Of a stretch of 64,000 nucleotides of DNA, positions 32,505 through 42,540 are shown piece after piece (the stretch's first letter is position 1; the number at the start of each line of letters is the position of its first letter). The position numbers and the translations under genes are program-made. The notes beneath the pieces are model-generated. The model searched no databases. It was not told the DNA's origin and saw only the letters and a list, made by a program, of their open reading frames with translations. This stretch comes from an uncultured beta proteobacterium (GTDB lineage Bacteria; Pseudomonadota; Gammaproteobacteria; Burkholderiales; Burkholderiaceae), in NCBI GenBank assembly GCA_903867305.1, contig CAIPQU010000045.1:1-64000 (forward strand), in the 5' to 3' direction.

Positions 32505-33398
32505 ATGTTATTTGCAGATACCCCTTCAAAACGCAGAATTGGCATTATTCTTGGTTCTTTGGTGACAGTTTGTTTTTCTATCCTAGAAACCGCTGGAAAA
32601 TGGCTCTCTACCCATACCCCTTTAATTGAAATTGTCTGGACGCGTTTCGCTATCGCTGCTGTCATCGCAATTACGATGATGTTTTATCGTGGGAAAATAA
32701 ATGAGTTTTTGCAAGAAGATTTTCGAATACAGTTTCTTCGTGCCGTCATGATGACCTCTATGACTTATTTGAGTTTTGCAGGTCTAAAACACCTCCAATT
32801 AGCACAAGCTAATTCCATTCAATTTTCTACGCCGATCATTATTGCTTTGATTAGTTCCTATTTTTTAAAAGAAAAACTCACTATCAATAAATGGATTGCT
32901 ATTATTGGAGGCTTTTTAGGGGTCCTGATCATCTTGGACCCACTGGGTCAACACTTTCATCCTGCCATGTTTTTTATTCTTGCGCAAGCAACTATTTTTG
33001 CTCTATTTAATATTCTGACTCGGAAGATGGCAAGCACTTCTAGCCCCGATATGACGATTGTATATTCAACAGTTTTGCCGACCCTATTTTTGGCTCCTTT
33101 TGCATGGGATCAATGGCAAAAACCAACTCAACATATCGATTATTTGCTTTTTATCGTAGTTGGACTTTTTGGATTTTTAGGACACTATCTGTTAGCTACC
33201 GCCTATCGGTATGCAAAACCAACCACCATCTCGCCTTTTTTCTACCAACAAATTATCTATATGGTTTTTTTAGGTTGGCTGGTTTTTGATCAGGTGCCTA
33301 ACTTGAATGTTTTAATTGGAGCTATGATTGTGATAGCTTGCGGCTTATATTTATTATTTATGGAAAATCGGCAAACAAAAAATGAACGCACTGAATAA
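32505..33398 (+). CDS. DMT/EamA family transporter
   Basis: 10-TM pattern with two EamA-like halves. Confidence 0.9.
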   Translation: MLFADTPSKRRIGIILGSLVTVCFSILETAGKWLSTHTPLIEIVWTRFAIAAVIAITMMFYRGKINEFLQEDFRIQFLRAVMMTSMTYLSFAGLKHLQLAQANSIQFSTPIIIALISSYFLKEKLTINKWIAIIGGFLGVLIILDPLGQHFHPAMFFILAQATIFALFNILTRKMASTSSPDMTIVYSTVLPTLFLAPFAWDQWQKPTQHIDYLLFIVVGLFGFLGHYLLATAYRYAKPTTISPFFYQQIIYMVFLGWLVFDQVPNLNVLIGAMIVIACGLYLLFMENRQTKNERTE

Positions 33399-34140
33399 AG
33401 TAGCTTTAATCACCGGCGCAGGGACAGGTATTGGTAAAGCCTGTGCTTTGAAACTTCTCAAAAATAACTATCAGGTAGTCTTGGTCGGTCGCCGCATAGA
33501 GCTATTAGAGGCTGTAATCAATGACCATCATATCGACCCTCAACAAGCGATGGCCTATAGCTTAGATATTAGTCAAGCTGATCAAGTAAAAGCCTTATTT
33601 TCTAGCATCAAAGAACGCTTTGGGCGCTTGGATGTGCTTTTTAATAATGCGGGTCGTGGAACACCGATCATGCCCTTTGATGAAATTCCATTCGAGATGT
33701 GGCAAGCCACTGTTGGAACAAATTTAACCGGTACTTTTCTGTGTGCCCAGGCAGCTTTTAAAATGATGCGTGAACAAACGCCCCAAGGTGGTCGCATCAT
33801 CAATAATGGCTCGATTTCCGCGCATGCACCACGACCTTTCTCAGCCCCTTACACAAGTACAAAACACGCCATCACGGGTTTAACGAAATCGATCTCCCTC
33901 GATGGACGCCCCTATAACATCGCCTGCGGCCAAATTGATATTGGTAATGCGGCGACAGAAATGACGGATCGTATGGCAAGTGGCATTATTCAAGCCAATG
34001 GCTCGATCGCAGCAGAGGATCGAATGCCGGTTGATGAAGTAGCCAATGCGGTCTTGCAGATGAGTGAACTACCACTGGCAACAAATATTCTGTTTATGAC
34101 CATTATGGCTACCAAAATGCCGCTAGTTGGCCGCGGATAA
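33382..34140 (+). CDS. SDR family oxidoreductase
   Basis: 'ALITGAGTGIGKACALKLL', 'NNAGRGTPI', 'YTSTKHAITGLTKS'. Confidence 0.93.
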   Translation: MNALNKVALITGAGTGIGKACALKLLKNNYQVVLVGRRIELLEAVINDHHIDPQQAMAYSLDISQADQVKALFSSIKERFGRLDVLFNNAGRGTPIMPFDEIPFEMWQATVGTNLTGTFLCAQAAFKMMREQTPQGGRIINNGSISAHAPRPFSAPYTSTKHAITGLTKSISLDGRPYNIACGQIDIGNAATEMTDRMASGIIQANGSIAAEDRMPVDEVANAVLQMSELPLATNILFMTIMATKMPLVGRG

Positions 34141-34225
34141 GATCCTTCAAAAAAAATCCTCAAGTGATTATCATTTTGAGGGATAATATAAATTCTGAGA
34201 AATTTGAAGTTCTAAAGGAATCATC

Positions 34226-34363
34226 ATGAATGAGTGGCACGGCGAGTCTAAAGAAGTTATCAATAAAAAAGTCATCACTTTGATTGTGATGTTTGCAGTA
34301 GCAACATGCTTAGCAATCTTATTTGCTTTGACTGCAGCTCACATAGGTTATGTTTTCGGCTAA
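34226..34363 (+). CDS. Small single-TM protein, 45 aa (not in ORF track)
   Basis: MNEWHGESKEVINKKVITLIVMFAVATCLAILFALTAAHIGYVFG; AAAGGA Shine-Dalgarno upstream; one clear TM segment. Confidence 0.55.
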   Translation: MNEWHGESKEVINKKVITLIVMFAVATCLAILFALTAAHIGYVFG

Positions 34364-34366
34364 AAA

Positions 34367-34612
34367 CTAATGAGATTTGGGGTGGCTTGACTGCCACCAT
34401 CGAATCAATCGACCCGAGATGTTGAGTGATAAAGGCCGATAAACAATAATACAAAAGACAACGATGGGGAAAACCAATGGCCAAAGGTCAAGCCATTGGT
34501 GTAAAAATGCCATCCTCAACCCATTGAAATATAGACTAATACAAAATGTCACTGTCATAGACATAAAAAAACCCATGACAATGGCGAACATGATGGCTGC
34601 AGAGGTGAACAT
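34367..34612 (-). CDS. DUF2798-like small membrane protein
   Basis: 81 aa; two TM segments 'AIMFAIVMGFFMSMTVTFCISLYFNGL' and 'WPLVFPIVVFCIIVYRPLS'. Confidence 0.65.
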   Translation of the reverse strand: MFTSAAIMFAIVMGFFMSMTVTFCISLYFNGLRMAFLHQWLDLWPLVFPIVVFCIIVYRPLSLNISGRLIRWWQSSHPKSH

Positions 34613-34651
34613 AACTTTCTTCCACGAATAAGATTTGGCTATTATCCCCCA

Positions 34652-35551
34652 CTAAATACAATGCTCATCTAAAAGCTCCGCCTGCTTCAAAACTGCAAAG
34701 GGCATTTTTTCTTGACCAGCAATCACCCTTTGCACAAATTCCACATGTCCCTCTAGGCTTAAACCAGATACATTTTCTGCATCATCAAATCGATATTCGG
34801 AAGACTTGTAAGCAAATTGTCCCTGCTTTAAAAATGTGAGCTCTGGTAAGCGCACGAGAGAGCTTGTCGGTTCACCTTCATGACCTCTCATTAAAACAAC
34901 ATTCGATTTAAAAATAGCAAAATACTCCTCCAATATTTTTGGATACTCTGGATGAGTGTAATTCGCAACTTGCCACGTATTTTGACTAACGGGGCTCATG
35001 AGTTTTGCTAGTACATGGCCAGAATTTCGTAACCCTAATTGATCACGAATATCTAAAACAGCCTGTAATGCAGGACAAAATGTGGAAAGTGGTACGAAGA
35101 TGGGTAATTGATCATGCAGCAGCGCTTCATTGCATGGGTGGATGTGAATCGGCCAATTTAATTGTTGAAAGATCTCATATGTACTAACTCGGTCAGGCGC
35201 TCTCATCACTCCTTGAACAATAACCAAAAATCCTAACTTGGATAATTGCAGGGCGAGTAATGGCGTCAAATTCATGTGTTTTCTAGAACCGTTATAGGAG
35301 GGCAACACAATGGTTCGACGTTGATAAGTATCCAGCGTTTTGAGATGCAAGGAAATAGCATCCATAAATCCAGCTAACTCTTCTGCCGTTTCACCTTTCA
35401 TGCGCATCGCAATACAAAAGGCACCTAACTCAAGCTGAGAAATCTCTTTGGATAAAATCTGAGAAAAAAAGAACTTCGCCTGAACTCTCGTTAAGTCCGA
35501 GGATCCTTTAACTCCCCGACCAATTTGGCGAATGATTGAGCTAATGCTCAT
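34652..35551 (-). CDS. ybiB: TrpD2/YbiB-like nucleic-acid-binding protein (anthranilate phosphoribosyltransferase fold)
   Basis: 'LTRVQAKFFFSQILSKEISQLELGAFCIAMRMKGETAEELAGFMDAI' GT3 N-domain; 4-bp overlap with nasA. Confidence 0.8.
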   Translation of the reverse strand: MSISSIIRQIGRGVKGSSDLTRVQAKFFFSQILSKEISQLELGAFCIAMRMKGETAEELAGFMDAISLHLKTLDTYQRRTIVLPSYNGSRKHMNLTPLLALQLSKLGFLVIVQGVMRAPDRVSTYEIFQQLNWPIHIHPCNEALLHDQLPIFVPLSTFCPALQAVLDIRDQLGLRNSGHVLAKLMSPVSQNTWQVANYTHPEYPKILEEYFAIFKSNVVLMRGHEGEPTSSLVRLPELTFLKQGQFAYKSSEYRFDDAENVSGLSLEGHVEFVQRVIAGQEKMPFAVLKQAELLDEHCI

Positions 35552-38409
35552 GCTAAAGCACCACTGATTCCTTTAACTTGATGTAAATACGTTTGAATAA
35601 TTTTTTTCACCTCAGGTTTACATGATCCACAATTCGTCCCACATTGAGTATTATCCTGAACCAATTTAAAACCTACTTCTAAATCTGTGGGATTCAACTT
35701 TTGAAGGGTTTGTTGTATTTTATCCTCAGTAATATTGAAACAGTTACAAATGGGACGCCCCATGATTTGAACCGCTATGGGTGGTTTTTTGGTCGGCGCT
35801 AAAACTAATCGACCGAGGGAGCTTGGATCGATTTCTTGTTCAAGATAGGCCCTTAACCATGGCAAGCTCTGTAATTGCTCTTTTGTCCCAGACATCATCA
35901 CTGCTTTGAGTGTACTTTGGATACGAACCATTCTCATTGATCCTAAACGGGTATCTTGATAACCCATGACTGCAGGATCTGAACTCGTTAGCCGAAAAAG
36001 TTGTGCCACGCGATCGATCGTAGATAAGACATGTTGATCTTTCTTTACATAGGGATTTTCTTCATTTGCTGCTCTAAAAAAAATGCCAATGTCATCTTGA
36101 TCTTGCTCTCTTCCAAACATGCTGGCATAAGCACTACCAAAATTGACATAGAGTTGTTTTAACTCTTCAAAAATGGATAGTGCTTGATCTTTTGGAAAAT
36201 AAGCAAAAGCCACAAAATGCCAAGGCAAATAGGCTTTTAGAATCTTCACGGGTGCATACTTTAGTTCAGGCTGCTCAGATATCGGATCAAACACTGGTGA
36301 AGTTAAACCATTGACACCCTTGCCAAAGGATTTGCCGGAATTGCCTGAAATAAACTCTGAGCCCCAATGCATCGGAATAAAGACCTGTGATGTTCTTACA
36401 TCCTCAGATATTTTGATGGGGAATGTCTCACTGCCCTGATGACTCGTAATATGTGCCAAGTCACCATCCTCCATCATCAATCGACTCGCATCTTTTGCCG
36501 ATATTTCCATATAAGGTTCTGGCGCGTGTGCAAATAAAGTTCCCAGAAGTCCTGTTCGACTCATTCCATGCCACTGATCGCGCAATCTGCCAGTATTGAG
36601 TGTAAAAGGATATCTAGCGCTCACAGATTGAAGTGGTTCTGAATACCCAGCCCCCACAAATTGAGCTTTCCCGGAGGGCGTCGGATAAATACCATCTGTG
36701 TAAAGTCTTTTTTTACCAGATGATGCTCCTTGCGGCATCGGCCATTGTTGAGGACCTTGTTGCTCCAGAATTTCATAAGTAAGACCAGTAATATCCAAAT
36801 CACGGCCTCTAGTTGAATCCCGATGTTCATTCCAGATCTCTTCTACCGTTTGATATGGAAATAATGTTGCCACATCATCTAAGCTTCTCTTAGGGAGCAC
36901 TTTTTCTAGGAGCCTTGCGACTCCCAATGCAATTTCCCAATCATGCTTTGATTGCCCAAATGGTGGAATCGCTGGCCTTACTAGAGAAATCCTACGCTCA
37001 GAATTAGTGACAGTACCAATTTTTTCTGCCCAAGTGGTGGCAGGTAAAAGTACGTCTGCATATTGACATGTGGCAGTATTTTTAAAGGCCTCTTGCACAA
37101 CAACAAATTCTGCATGTTGTAAGGCTTCATGAATATGGTTTTGATTGGGCATTGATTGTGCAGGATTTGTACAAACAATCCATATAGCTTTTAATTTTTT
37201 GGATCGTAAAGCTTCAAACATCGGTACTGCAGTTAAGCCTGGCTGATCAGGGACGCTCACCACCCCCCAAAATTTTGCTACTTCATCCCTATCCTGAGGA
37301 CTTTTGAGATTGCGATGCGCTGATAGTAGATTCGCGAGTCCACCAACTTCTCGCCCACCCATGGCGTTCGGTTGACCCGTTAGTGAAAATGGGCCTGCGC
37401 CAGGTTTTCCAATCTGTCCTGTGGCGAGGTGCAAATTAACTAAGGTACTATTTTTTGCTGTGCCTGATGATGATTGATTAAGTCCCTGACAATACAACGA
37501 TAAAGTGGCCGGTGATTGAGCAAATAACTCACTCGCTAAATATAGGTCTTGTTCAGTAATTCCACAAATTTGTGCGACAGCTTTGGGAGTGTAATCACGC
37601 ACAACATTTTTCAGTGCATCAAAACCCTCGGTATAAGCTTCAATATACTTCGTATCAAGCCAATTCTCCCACATCATAATATTTAACATCCCATGATGCA
37701 AAGCAACGTCTGTTCCAGGAGTAATTTGGAGATGCAAATCAGCTTCAGCGGCCGTGGTCGTTTTACGAGGATCGACAACGATCACTTTTAACTTTGGATT
37801 GTTCGATTTCGCAAGCTCTATTCGGCGATATAAAATGGGATGTGCATAGGCCGTATTGGATCCTGTGATAAAAATCAATTGTGCATGATCAATATCTTCA
37901 TAACATGCTGGTGGAGCATCCATTCCAAGTGTCTGCTTATATCCCGCTACTGCACTAGACATACATAATCTTGAATTCGTATCAATATTATTGGTACCGA
38001 TTAATCCTTTGGCTAGTTTGTTAAAAATGTAATAGTCTTCAGTCAATAGTTGTCCTGAGACATAAATTCCGACAGAGTCAGGACCGTGCTCTAGAATCGT
38101 TTTAGCAAACTGATCAGCCACCGTTTGAAAAGCTTGTTCCCAAGTGATGGGTAGGCCTAAGGCTTTGGGATTTTCTTTTCGATCACGACGCAGTATCGGA
38201 TGACCTACTCGCGTTTGCGTTTGTAAGTGCGGAGCTGCTGTTAAGTGAAGTGTGGAGCCTTTCGTACACAATTGCCCAAAATTGGCAGGATGTTCAGGAT
38301 CGCCACGTACTCCAATGATTTTTTCAATTCCTTGAGCATTTTTTTCAGACTCAACAATGACGCCACACCCTACCCCACAATACGGGCATGTTGTTTTAGT
38401 TTCACGCAT
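35548..38409 (-). CDS. nasA: Assimilatory nitrate reductase catalytic subunit
   Basis: 'TTCPYCGVGCGVIV' 4Fe-4S, bis-MGD domains, C-terminal BFD-like 'CNCFNITEDKI...CGTNCGSCKPEVKKII'. Confidence 0.95.
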   Translation of the reverse strand: MRETKTTCPYCGVGCGVIVESEKNAQGIEKIIGVRGDPEHPANFGQLCTKGSTLHLTAAPHLQTQTRVGHPILRRDRKENPKALGLPITWEQAFQTVADQFAKTILEHGPDSVGIYVSGQLLTEDYYIFNKLAKGLIGTNNIDTNSRLCMSSAVAGYKQTLGMDAPPACYEDIDHAQLIFITGSNTAYAHPILYRRIELAKSNNPKLKVIVVDPRKTTTAAEADLHLQITPGTDVALHHGMLNIMMWENWLDTKYIEAYTEGFDALKNVVRDYTPKAVAQICGITEQDLYLASELFAQSPATLSLYCQGLNQSSSGTAKNSTLVNLHLATGQIGKPGAGPFSLTGQPNAMGGREVGGLANLLSAHRNLKSPQDRDEVAKFWGVVSVPDQPGLTAVPMFEALRSKKLKAIWIVCTNPAQSMPNQNHIHEALQHAEFVVVQEAFKNTATCQYADVLLPATTWAEKIGTVTNSERRISLVRPAIPPFGQSKHDWEIALGVARLLEKVLPKRSLDDVATLFPYQTVEEIWNEHRDSTRGRDLDITGLTYEILEQQGPQQWPMPQGASSGKKRLYTDGIYPTPSGKAQFVGAGYSEPLQSVSARYPFTLNTGRLRDQWHGMSRTGLLGTLFAHAPEPYMEISAKDASRLMMEDGDLAHITSHQGSETFPIKISEDVRTSQVFIPMHWGSEFISGNSGKSFGKGVNGLTSPVFDPISEQPELKYAPVKILKAYLPWHFVAFAYFPKDQALSIFEELKQLYVNFGSAYASMFGREQDQDDIGIFFRAANEENPYVKKDQHVLSTIDRVAQLFRLTSSDPAVMGYQDTRLGSMRMVRIQSTLKAVMMSGTKEQLQSLPWLRAYLEQEIDPSSLGRLVLAPTKKPPIAVQIMGRPICNCFNITEDKIQQTLQKLNPTDLEVGFKLVQDNTQCGTNCGSCKPEVKKIIQTYLHQVKGISGALA

Positions 38410-38752
38410 AACTCTGTAGTTCAGATCGCATAAAAAACACCATACCCTTTTGAACTTGCGTCGTAAATGTTTTTACACATCCTTGATCTGGAGCTTGAGC
38501 ACAACCATCACCTAACTGTATGTTCCATGCATGCAGTGGGCATGTGACAGTTTTTCCATGAACAATCCCCTGAGATAAAGGTCCCCCTTTATGTGGGCAC
38601 TGATCTAATACAGCAAATATTTGGTCATTCTCTACTTTAAATATGGCGATCTGACCCACAGGAGCTTGAAAAACTCGTGAGCCTAATGAGGGTATTTCTT
38701 CGACCGATAAAATCTCAACCCAATCCGTCAAAGTAGATGATGAACTAGACAT
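38402..38752 (-). CDS. nirD: Nitrite reductase small subunit
   Basis: Rieske-like 'DQCPHKGGPLSQGIVHGKTVTCPLHAWNIQLGDG'. Confidence 0.93.
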   Translation of the reverse strand: MSSSSSTLTDWVEILSVEEIPSLGSRVFQAPVGQIAIFKVENDQIFAVLDQCPHKGGPLSQGIVHGKTVTCPLHAWNIQLGDGCAQAPDQGCVKTFTTQVQKGMVFFMRSELQSYA

Positions 38753-41195
38753 CAGTTAACTCCTGATTCTTAATCGGCACGAATTGTCGAATATCGACAC
38801 CAGCACGTTCAAACTCTTTCCAAGGGTCAGGAGCATCTTTCAAATCAAACAGCAATCTCTCATAAAGAGATTTTCGGTTCTCAGAATCATTGATAATTTT
38901 TTCAGTAATATATTCCATACCTACACGGGAAACATAATGAACAGTTCGGTCTAAATACCACGCCTCCTCACGATATAACTGTAAAAAAGCGCCGGCATAC
39001 TCACGTACCTCCTCATCAGTTTTTACTTTACATAAAAATTGAGCAACTTCAGTTTTAATTCCACCATTACCAGCAATGTATATTTCCCATCCAGACTCAA
39101 CGCCAATAACCCCAACATCTTTAATGCCAGCTTCAGCACAGTTTCGGGGGCAACCAGAAACCGCTAATTTGACCTTATGCGGTGCATACATACCAAATAA
39201 CATTCGCTCTAAATCAACCCCCATCCGCATGGATGATTGTGTGCCAAAACGGCAATGCTCATCACCAACACAAGTCTTTACTGTTCGAATTGATTTTCCA
39301 TAAGCATGTCCGGATGGCATGTCCAACTCTTTCCAGACTGACGGCAAATCCTCTTTTTTAATACCTAATAAATCGATACGCTGTCCTCCAGTAACCTTGA
39401 CAGTGGGTACCTGATATTTTTCAGCAACATCAGCGATTCTTCTTAACTCAGCTGGAGTTGTCAGACCACCAAACATTCTTGGGACGACAGAGTAAGTTCC
39501 GTCTTTTTGAATATTCGCATGTGCACGCTCATTAATAAATCGTGATTGCGGGTCATCTTTAGCCTCATGTGGCCATGTCGAAATTAGATAATAATTCAGT
39601 GCAGGACGACAAGTTGCGCAACCATTGGGCGACTTCCAATTTAAAAATTCTCGAACCTGATCTTGGCTGATTAAATGCTCTTTACGAATGGTGCTTCTGA
39701 CTTCGTCGTGAGAGAAGTCTGTACAGTTACAAACTGCTTTCTTCCTTGGAGTCGCTGAATAGTCAGAGCCTAATACATTCATTAAAATTTGTTCGACCAA
39801 ACCCGTACAAGAACCACATGAGCTACTCGCCTTAGTACATTTCTTAACCTCATCTAAAGTAAACAAGCCTTGATCTCGCACAGCTTTAACAATAGTACCT
39901 TTTGTAATTCCGTTACAACCACACACCTCATCAGAATCTTTCATTCCCGCAGCTTTATCATGCCCTTGATGTCCAACGTCACCAATATTTGTCTCACCAA
40001 ACATGAGCGTTTCTCGAATCTGTGAAATATCTTGCTTATCCCGCATCAGCTTAAAGTACCAAGTACTATCAGCTGTATCGCCATACATACAAGCGCCAAT
40101 CAAACGGTCGTCTTGTATCACTAATTTTTTATAAACGCCACCATTAGAATCATTGAGTGTGATCTCTTCGACCCCTTCTCCGCCGATAAAATTACCTGCT
40201 GAAAACAAATCAATTCCAGTGACTTTTAACTTGGTGGAGGTAACTGATCCCTGATAATTTCCGATACCGTGCTGAGCCAAATGACTTGCGCATACTTTTG
40301 CCTGCTCAAATAGTGGCGCTACTAAACCATAACTAATTCCTCGATGACTAGCACACTCACCAACCGCATACACTCTGGGATCAAATGTTTGCAAGGTGTC
40401 ACTCACAACAATCCCGCGGTGGCAGTGCAGACCCGCTGATTCAGCAAGTGCTGTATTGGGTTTAATCCCCGCCGCCATGACCACCAAATCAGCTGTAATT
40501 TCTAGCCCTGATTTAAGCCTCACTTTTGCAACACGATCATTATTTTGATTCGGGATCAAGGCCTCAGTTTGTGCTTCTAATAAAAATGTAAGGCCTTTTT
40601 CCTCTAGGGATTTCTGTAAAAGCTTAGCTGCTGTTTGATCTAATTGACGCTCCATCAACCAAGGTGCCAAATGAATCACAGTGACACTCATTCCTCGAAG
40701 AGCAAGTCCATTGGCAGCTTCAAGCCCTAATAAACCACCGCCAATAACAACAGCATTTTGATGGGTTTTTGCTGTTTCAATCATTTCATTCGTATCTTTA
40801 ATATCTCGATACGAAATTACTCCAGGTAGATTATTGCCCGGAATTGGCAAAATAAAAGGTAATGATCCAGTTGCAAAGAGTAATCGATCGTATTCTTCAC
40901 GAGTCCCATCTTCGGCAACAACATATTTTTCTTTTCGATTAATTTGGGTTACTTTTTTTCCTAAATGTAACCGAATCTTATTCTGTGCATACCAATCCAG
41001 ATCGTTCAAAATAATCTGGTCAAGAGTCTGCTCCCCCGAAAGGACGGGCGATAGTAAAATGCGATTGTAATTAGGGTGTGGCTCAGCACCAAAAATTGAT
41101 ATCTCATATAAATCTGGAGCAATCTTTAATAACTCCTCGATGGTACGGACACCAGCCATACCATTACCAATCATGACAAGTTTATCTTTTTTCAT
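38745..41195 (-). CDS. nirB: NADH-dependent nitrite reductase large subunit
   Basis: FAD/NAD domains, BFD 'CGCNGITKGTIVKAV...SSCGSCTGL', sirohaem/4Fe-4S motif 'LAVSGCPRNCAEAGIKDVGVIG'. Confidence 0.97.
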   Translation of the reverse strand: MKKDKLVMIGNGMAGVRTIEELLKIAPDLYEISIFGAEPHPNYNRILLSPVLSGEQTLDQIILNDLDWYAQNKIRLHLGKKVTQINRKEKYVVAEDGTREEYDRLLFATGSLPFILPIPGNNLPGVISYRDIKDTNEMIETAKTHQNAVVIGGGLLGLEAANGLALRGMSVTVIHLAPWLMERQLDQTAAKLLQKSLEEKGLTFLLEAQTEALIPNQNNDRVAKVRLKSGLEITADLVVMAAGIKPNTALAESAGLHCHRGIVVSDTLQTFDPRVYAVGECASHRGISYGLVAPLFEQAKVCASHLAQHGIGNYQGSVTSTKLKVTGIDLFSAGNFIGGEGVEEITLNDSNGGVYKKLVIQDDRLIGACMYGDTADSTWYFKLMRDKQDISQIRETLMFGETNIGDVGHQGHDKAAGMKDSDEVCGCNGITKGTIVKAVRDQGLFTLDEVKKCTKASSSCGSCTGLVEQILMNVLGSDYSATPRKKAVCNCTDFSHDEVRSTIRKEHLISQDQVREFLNWKSPNGCATCRPALNYYLISTWPHEAKDDPQSRFINERAHANIQKDGTYSVVPRMFGGLTTPAELRRIADVAEKYQVPTVKVTGGQRIDLLGIKKEDLPSVWKELDMPSGHAYGKSIRTVKTCVGDEHCRFGTQSSMRMGVDLERMLFGMYAPHKVKLAVSGCPRNCAEAGIKDVGVIGVESGWEIYIAGNGGIKTEVAQFLCKVKTDEEVREYAGAFLQLYREEAWYLDRTVHYVSRVGMEYITEKIINDSENRKSLYERLLFDLKDAPDPWKEFERAGVDIRQFVPIKNQELTDV

Positions 41196-42481
41196 GCTTT
41201 TATCTTGAAGCTATCAGCATATGCATTGGGATTTTGACCATTCCAAACAGTTCCATCAAATAATTTACTAGAACGCATTTCTGATTTCGGTAATGGCGTC
41301 TTCGTTGCATCAGCCGCCTGCTTATAAATACTGATGTTATTGACTTTTTTGGCGACTTCCAAATAATTGGGATGATCCTTCAAAAGGCCCCAGCGTTTAT
41401 GCTGCGTCATAAACCACATGGCATCAGAAAGATAAGGGAAATTGACAGCACCATCATTGTAAAACCTCATTGCATGTTGATCATCCCAAGTCTTACCAAT
41501 ACCATTGTTATAACGTCCCATCATTCGATCTTGAATGACATTTATGTCCGTGTTTACAAATGACGTTGCACTGACCACTTCAGCGGTGTCATGTTTTGAT
41601 TTGGCGGATGAGTCAATATATTTAGAAGCTTCTAAAATTGCTGAAGTAACAGCCCTGCAAGTATTTGGGTACTTTTTAACAAAATCAGCGGTGGTTCCCA
41701 AAACTTTTTCCGGATGATCTTGCCAAATGTCTTGTGTTGTAGTTGCTGTAAACCCAATACCATCAACAATGGCACGTGCATTCCAAGGCTCACCAACACA
41801 ATAGCCATCCATATTACCGCTGCGCATATTCGCCACCATTTGCGGTGGAGGAACCGTAATCACCTTAGCATCTTTAAGAGGATTAATTCCATAATTTGCT
41901 AGCCAGTAATATAACCACATGGCATGCGTACCCGTTGGAAAGGTTTGCGCAAATGTATATTCGCGTTTTTCTTTATCCATCAGACTCTTGAGTTTTTCTC
42001 CATCAGTAACCCCTTTTTGATACAAGGCTTTCGATAAAGTAATTGCTTGACCATTTTGATTGAGTGTCATCAAAACACTCATGTCTTTTTGTTGACCACC
42101 AATCCCAAGTTGTAATCCATAAACAAGGCCATACAAAATATGCGAGAGATCATTCTCACCATTCACTAATTTATCTCGGATCGAAGCCCATGAAGCTTCT
42201 TTGGTTGGGATAATTTTGACACCATATTTTTTATCTAAACCCAGGTGATTCGCCAACACCACAGATGAACAATCTGTCAAAGCAATAAAACTTACCTTTA
42301 CATCAGTTTTTTCTGGAGCATCAGAACCGGCAGCCCAAGCTCCGACTTTTACTAAAGGATCAACCAGGTTAAATAAACTAACTGCACCTATAGCTTTCAA
42401 CGATGATCGCTTTGAATGATTGGGCTTAAGATCTGTTGAAGGTGATGAAATGAGTTCATTTTTTAGTGAAGGTATTTTCAT
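41192..42481 (-). CDS. nrtA: Nitrate/cyanate ABC transporter substrate-binding protein (NrtA/CynA-like)
   Basis: CmpA/NrtA family 'VSFIALTDCSSVVLANHLGLDKKYGV' and 'MRSGNMDGYCVGEPWNARA'. Confidence 0.88.
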   Translation of the reverse strand: MKIPSLKNELISSPSTDLKPNHSKRSSLKAIGAVSLFNLVDPLVKVGAWAAGSDAPEKTDVKVSFIALTDCSSVVLANHLGLDKKYGVKIIPTKEASWASIRDKLVNGENDLSHILYGLVYGLQLGIGGQQKDMSVLMTLNQNGQAITLSKALYQKGVTDGEKLKSLMDKEKREYTFAQTFPTGTHAMWLYYWLANYGINPLKDAKVITVPPPQMVANMRSGNMDGYCVGEPWNARAIVDGIGFTATTTQDIWQDHPEKVLGTTADFVKKYPNTCRAVTSAILEASKYIDSSAKSKHDTAEVVSATSFVNTDINVIQDRMMGRYNNGIGKTWDDQHAMRFYNDGAVNFPYLSDAMWFMTQHKRWGLLKDHPNYLEVAKKVNNISIYKQAADATKTPLPKSEMRSSKLFDGTVWNGQNPNAYADSFKIKA

Positions 42482-42540
42482 AATTTTCTCGCAATAGTTG
42501 ATATCTCTACATTAAGGACAATGGAAGATCAATAAAAACC

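Noticed and set aside
34149-34186. Possible terminator after the SDR gene
   Set aside because: AATCCTCAA/TTGAGGGAT pairing has a bulge and a long loop, with no T-tract.
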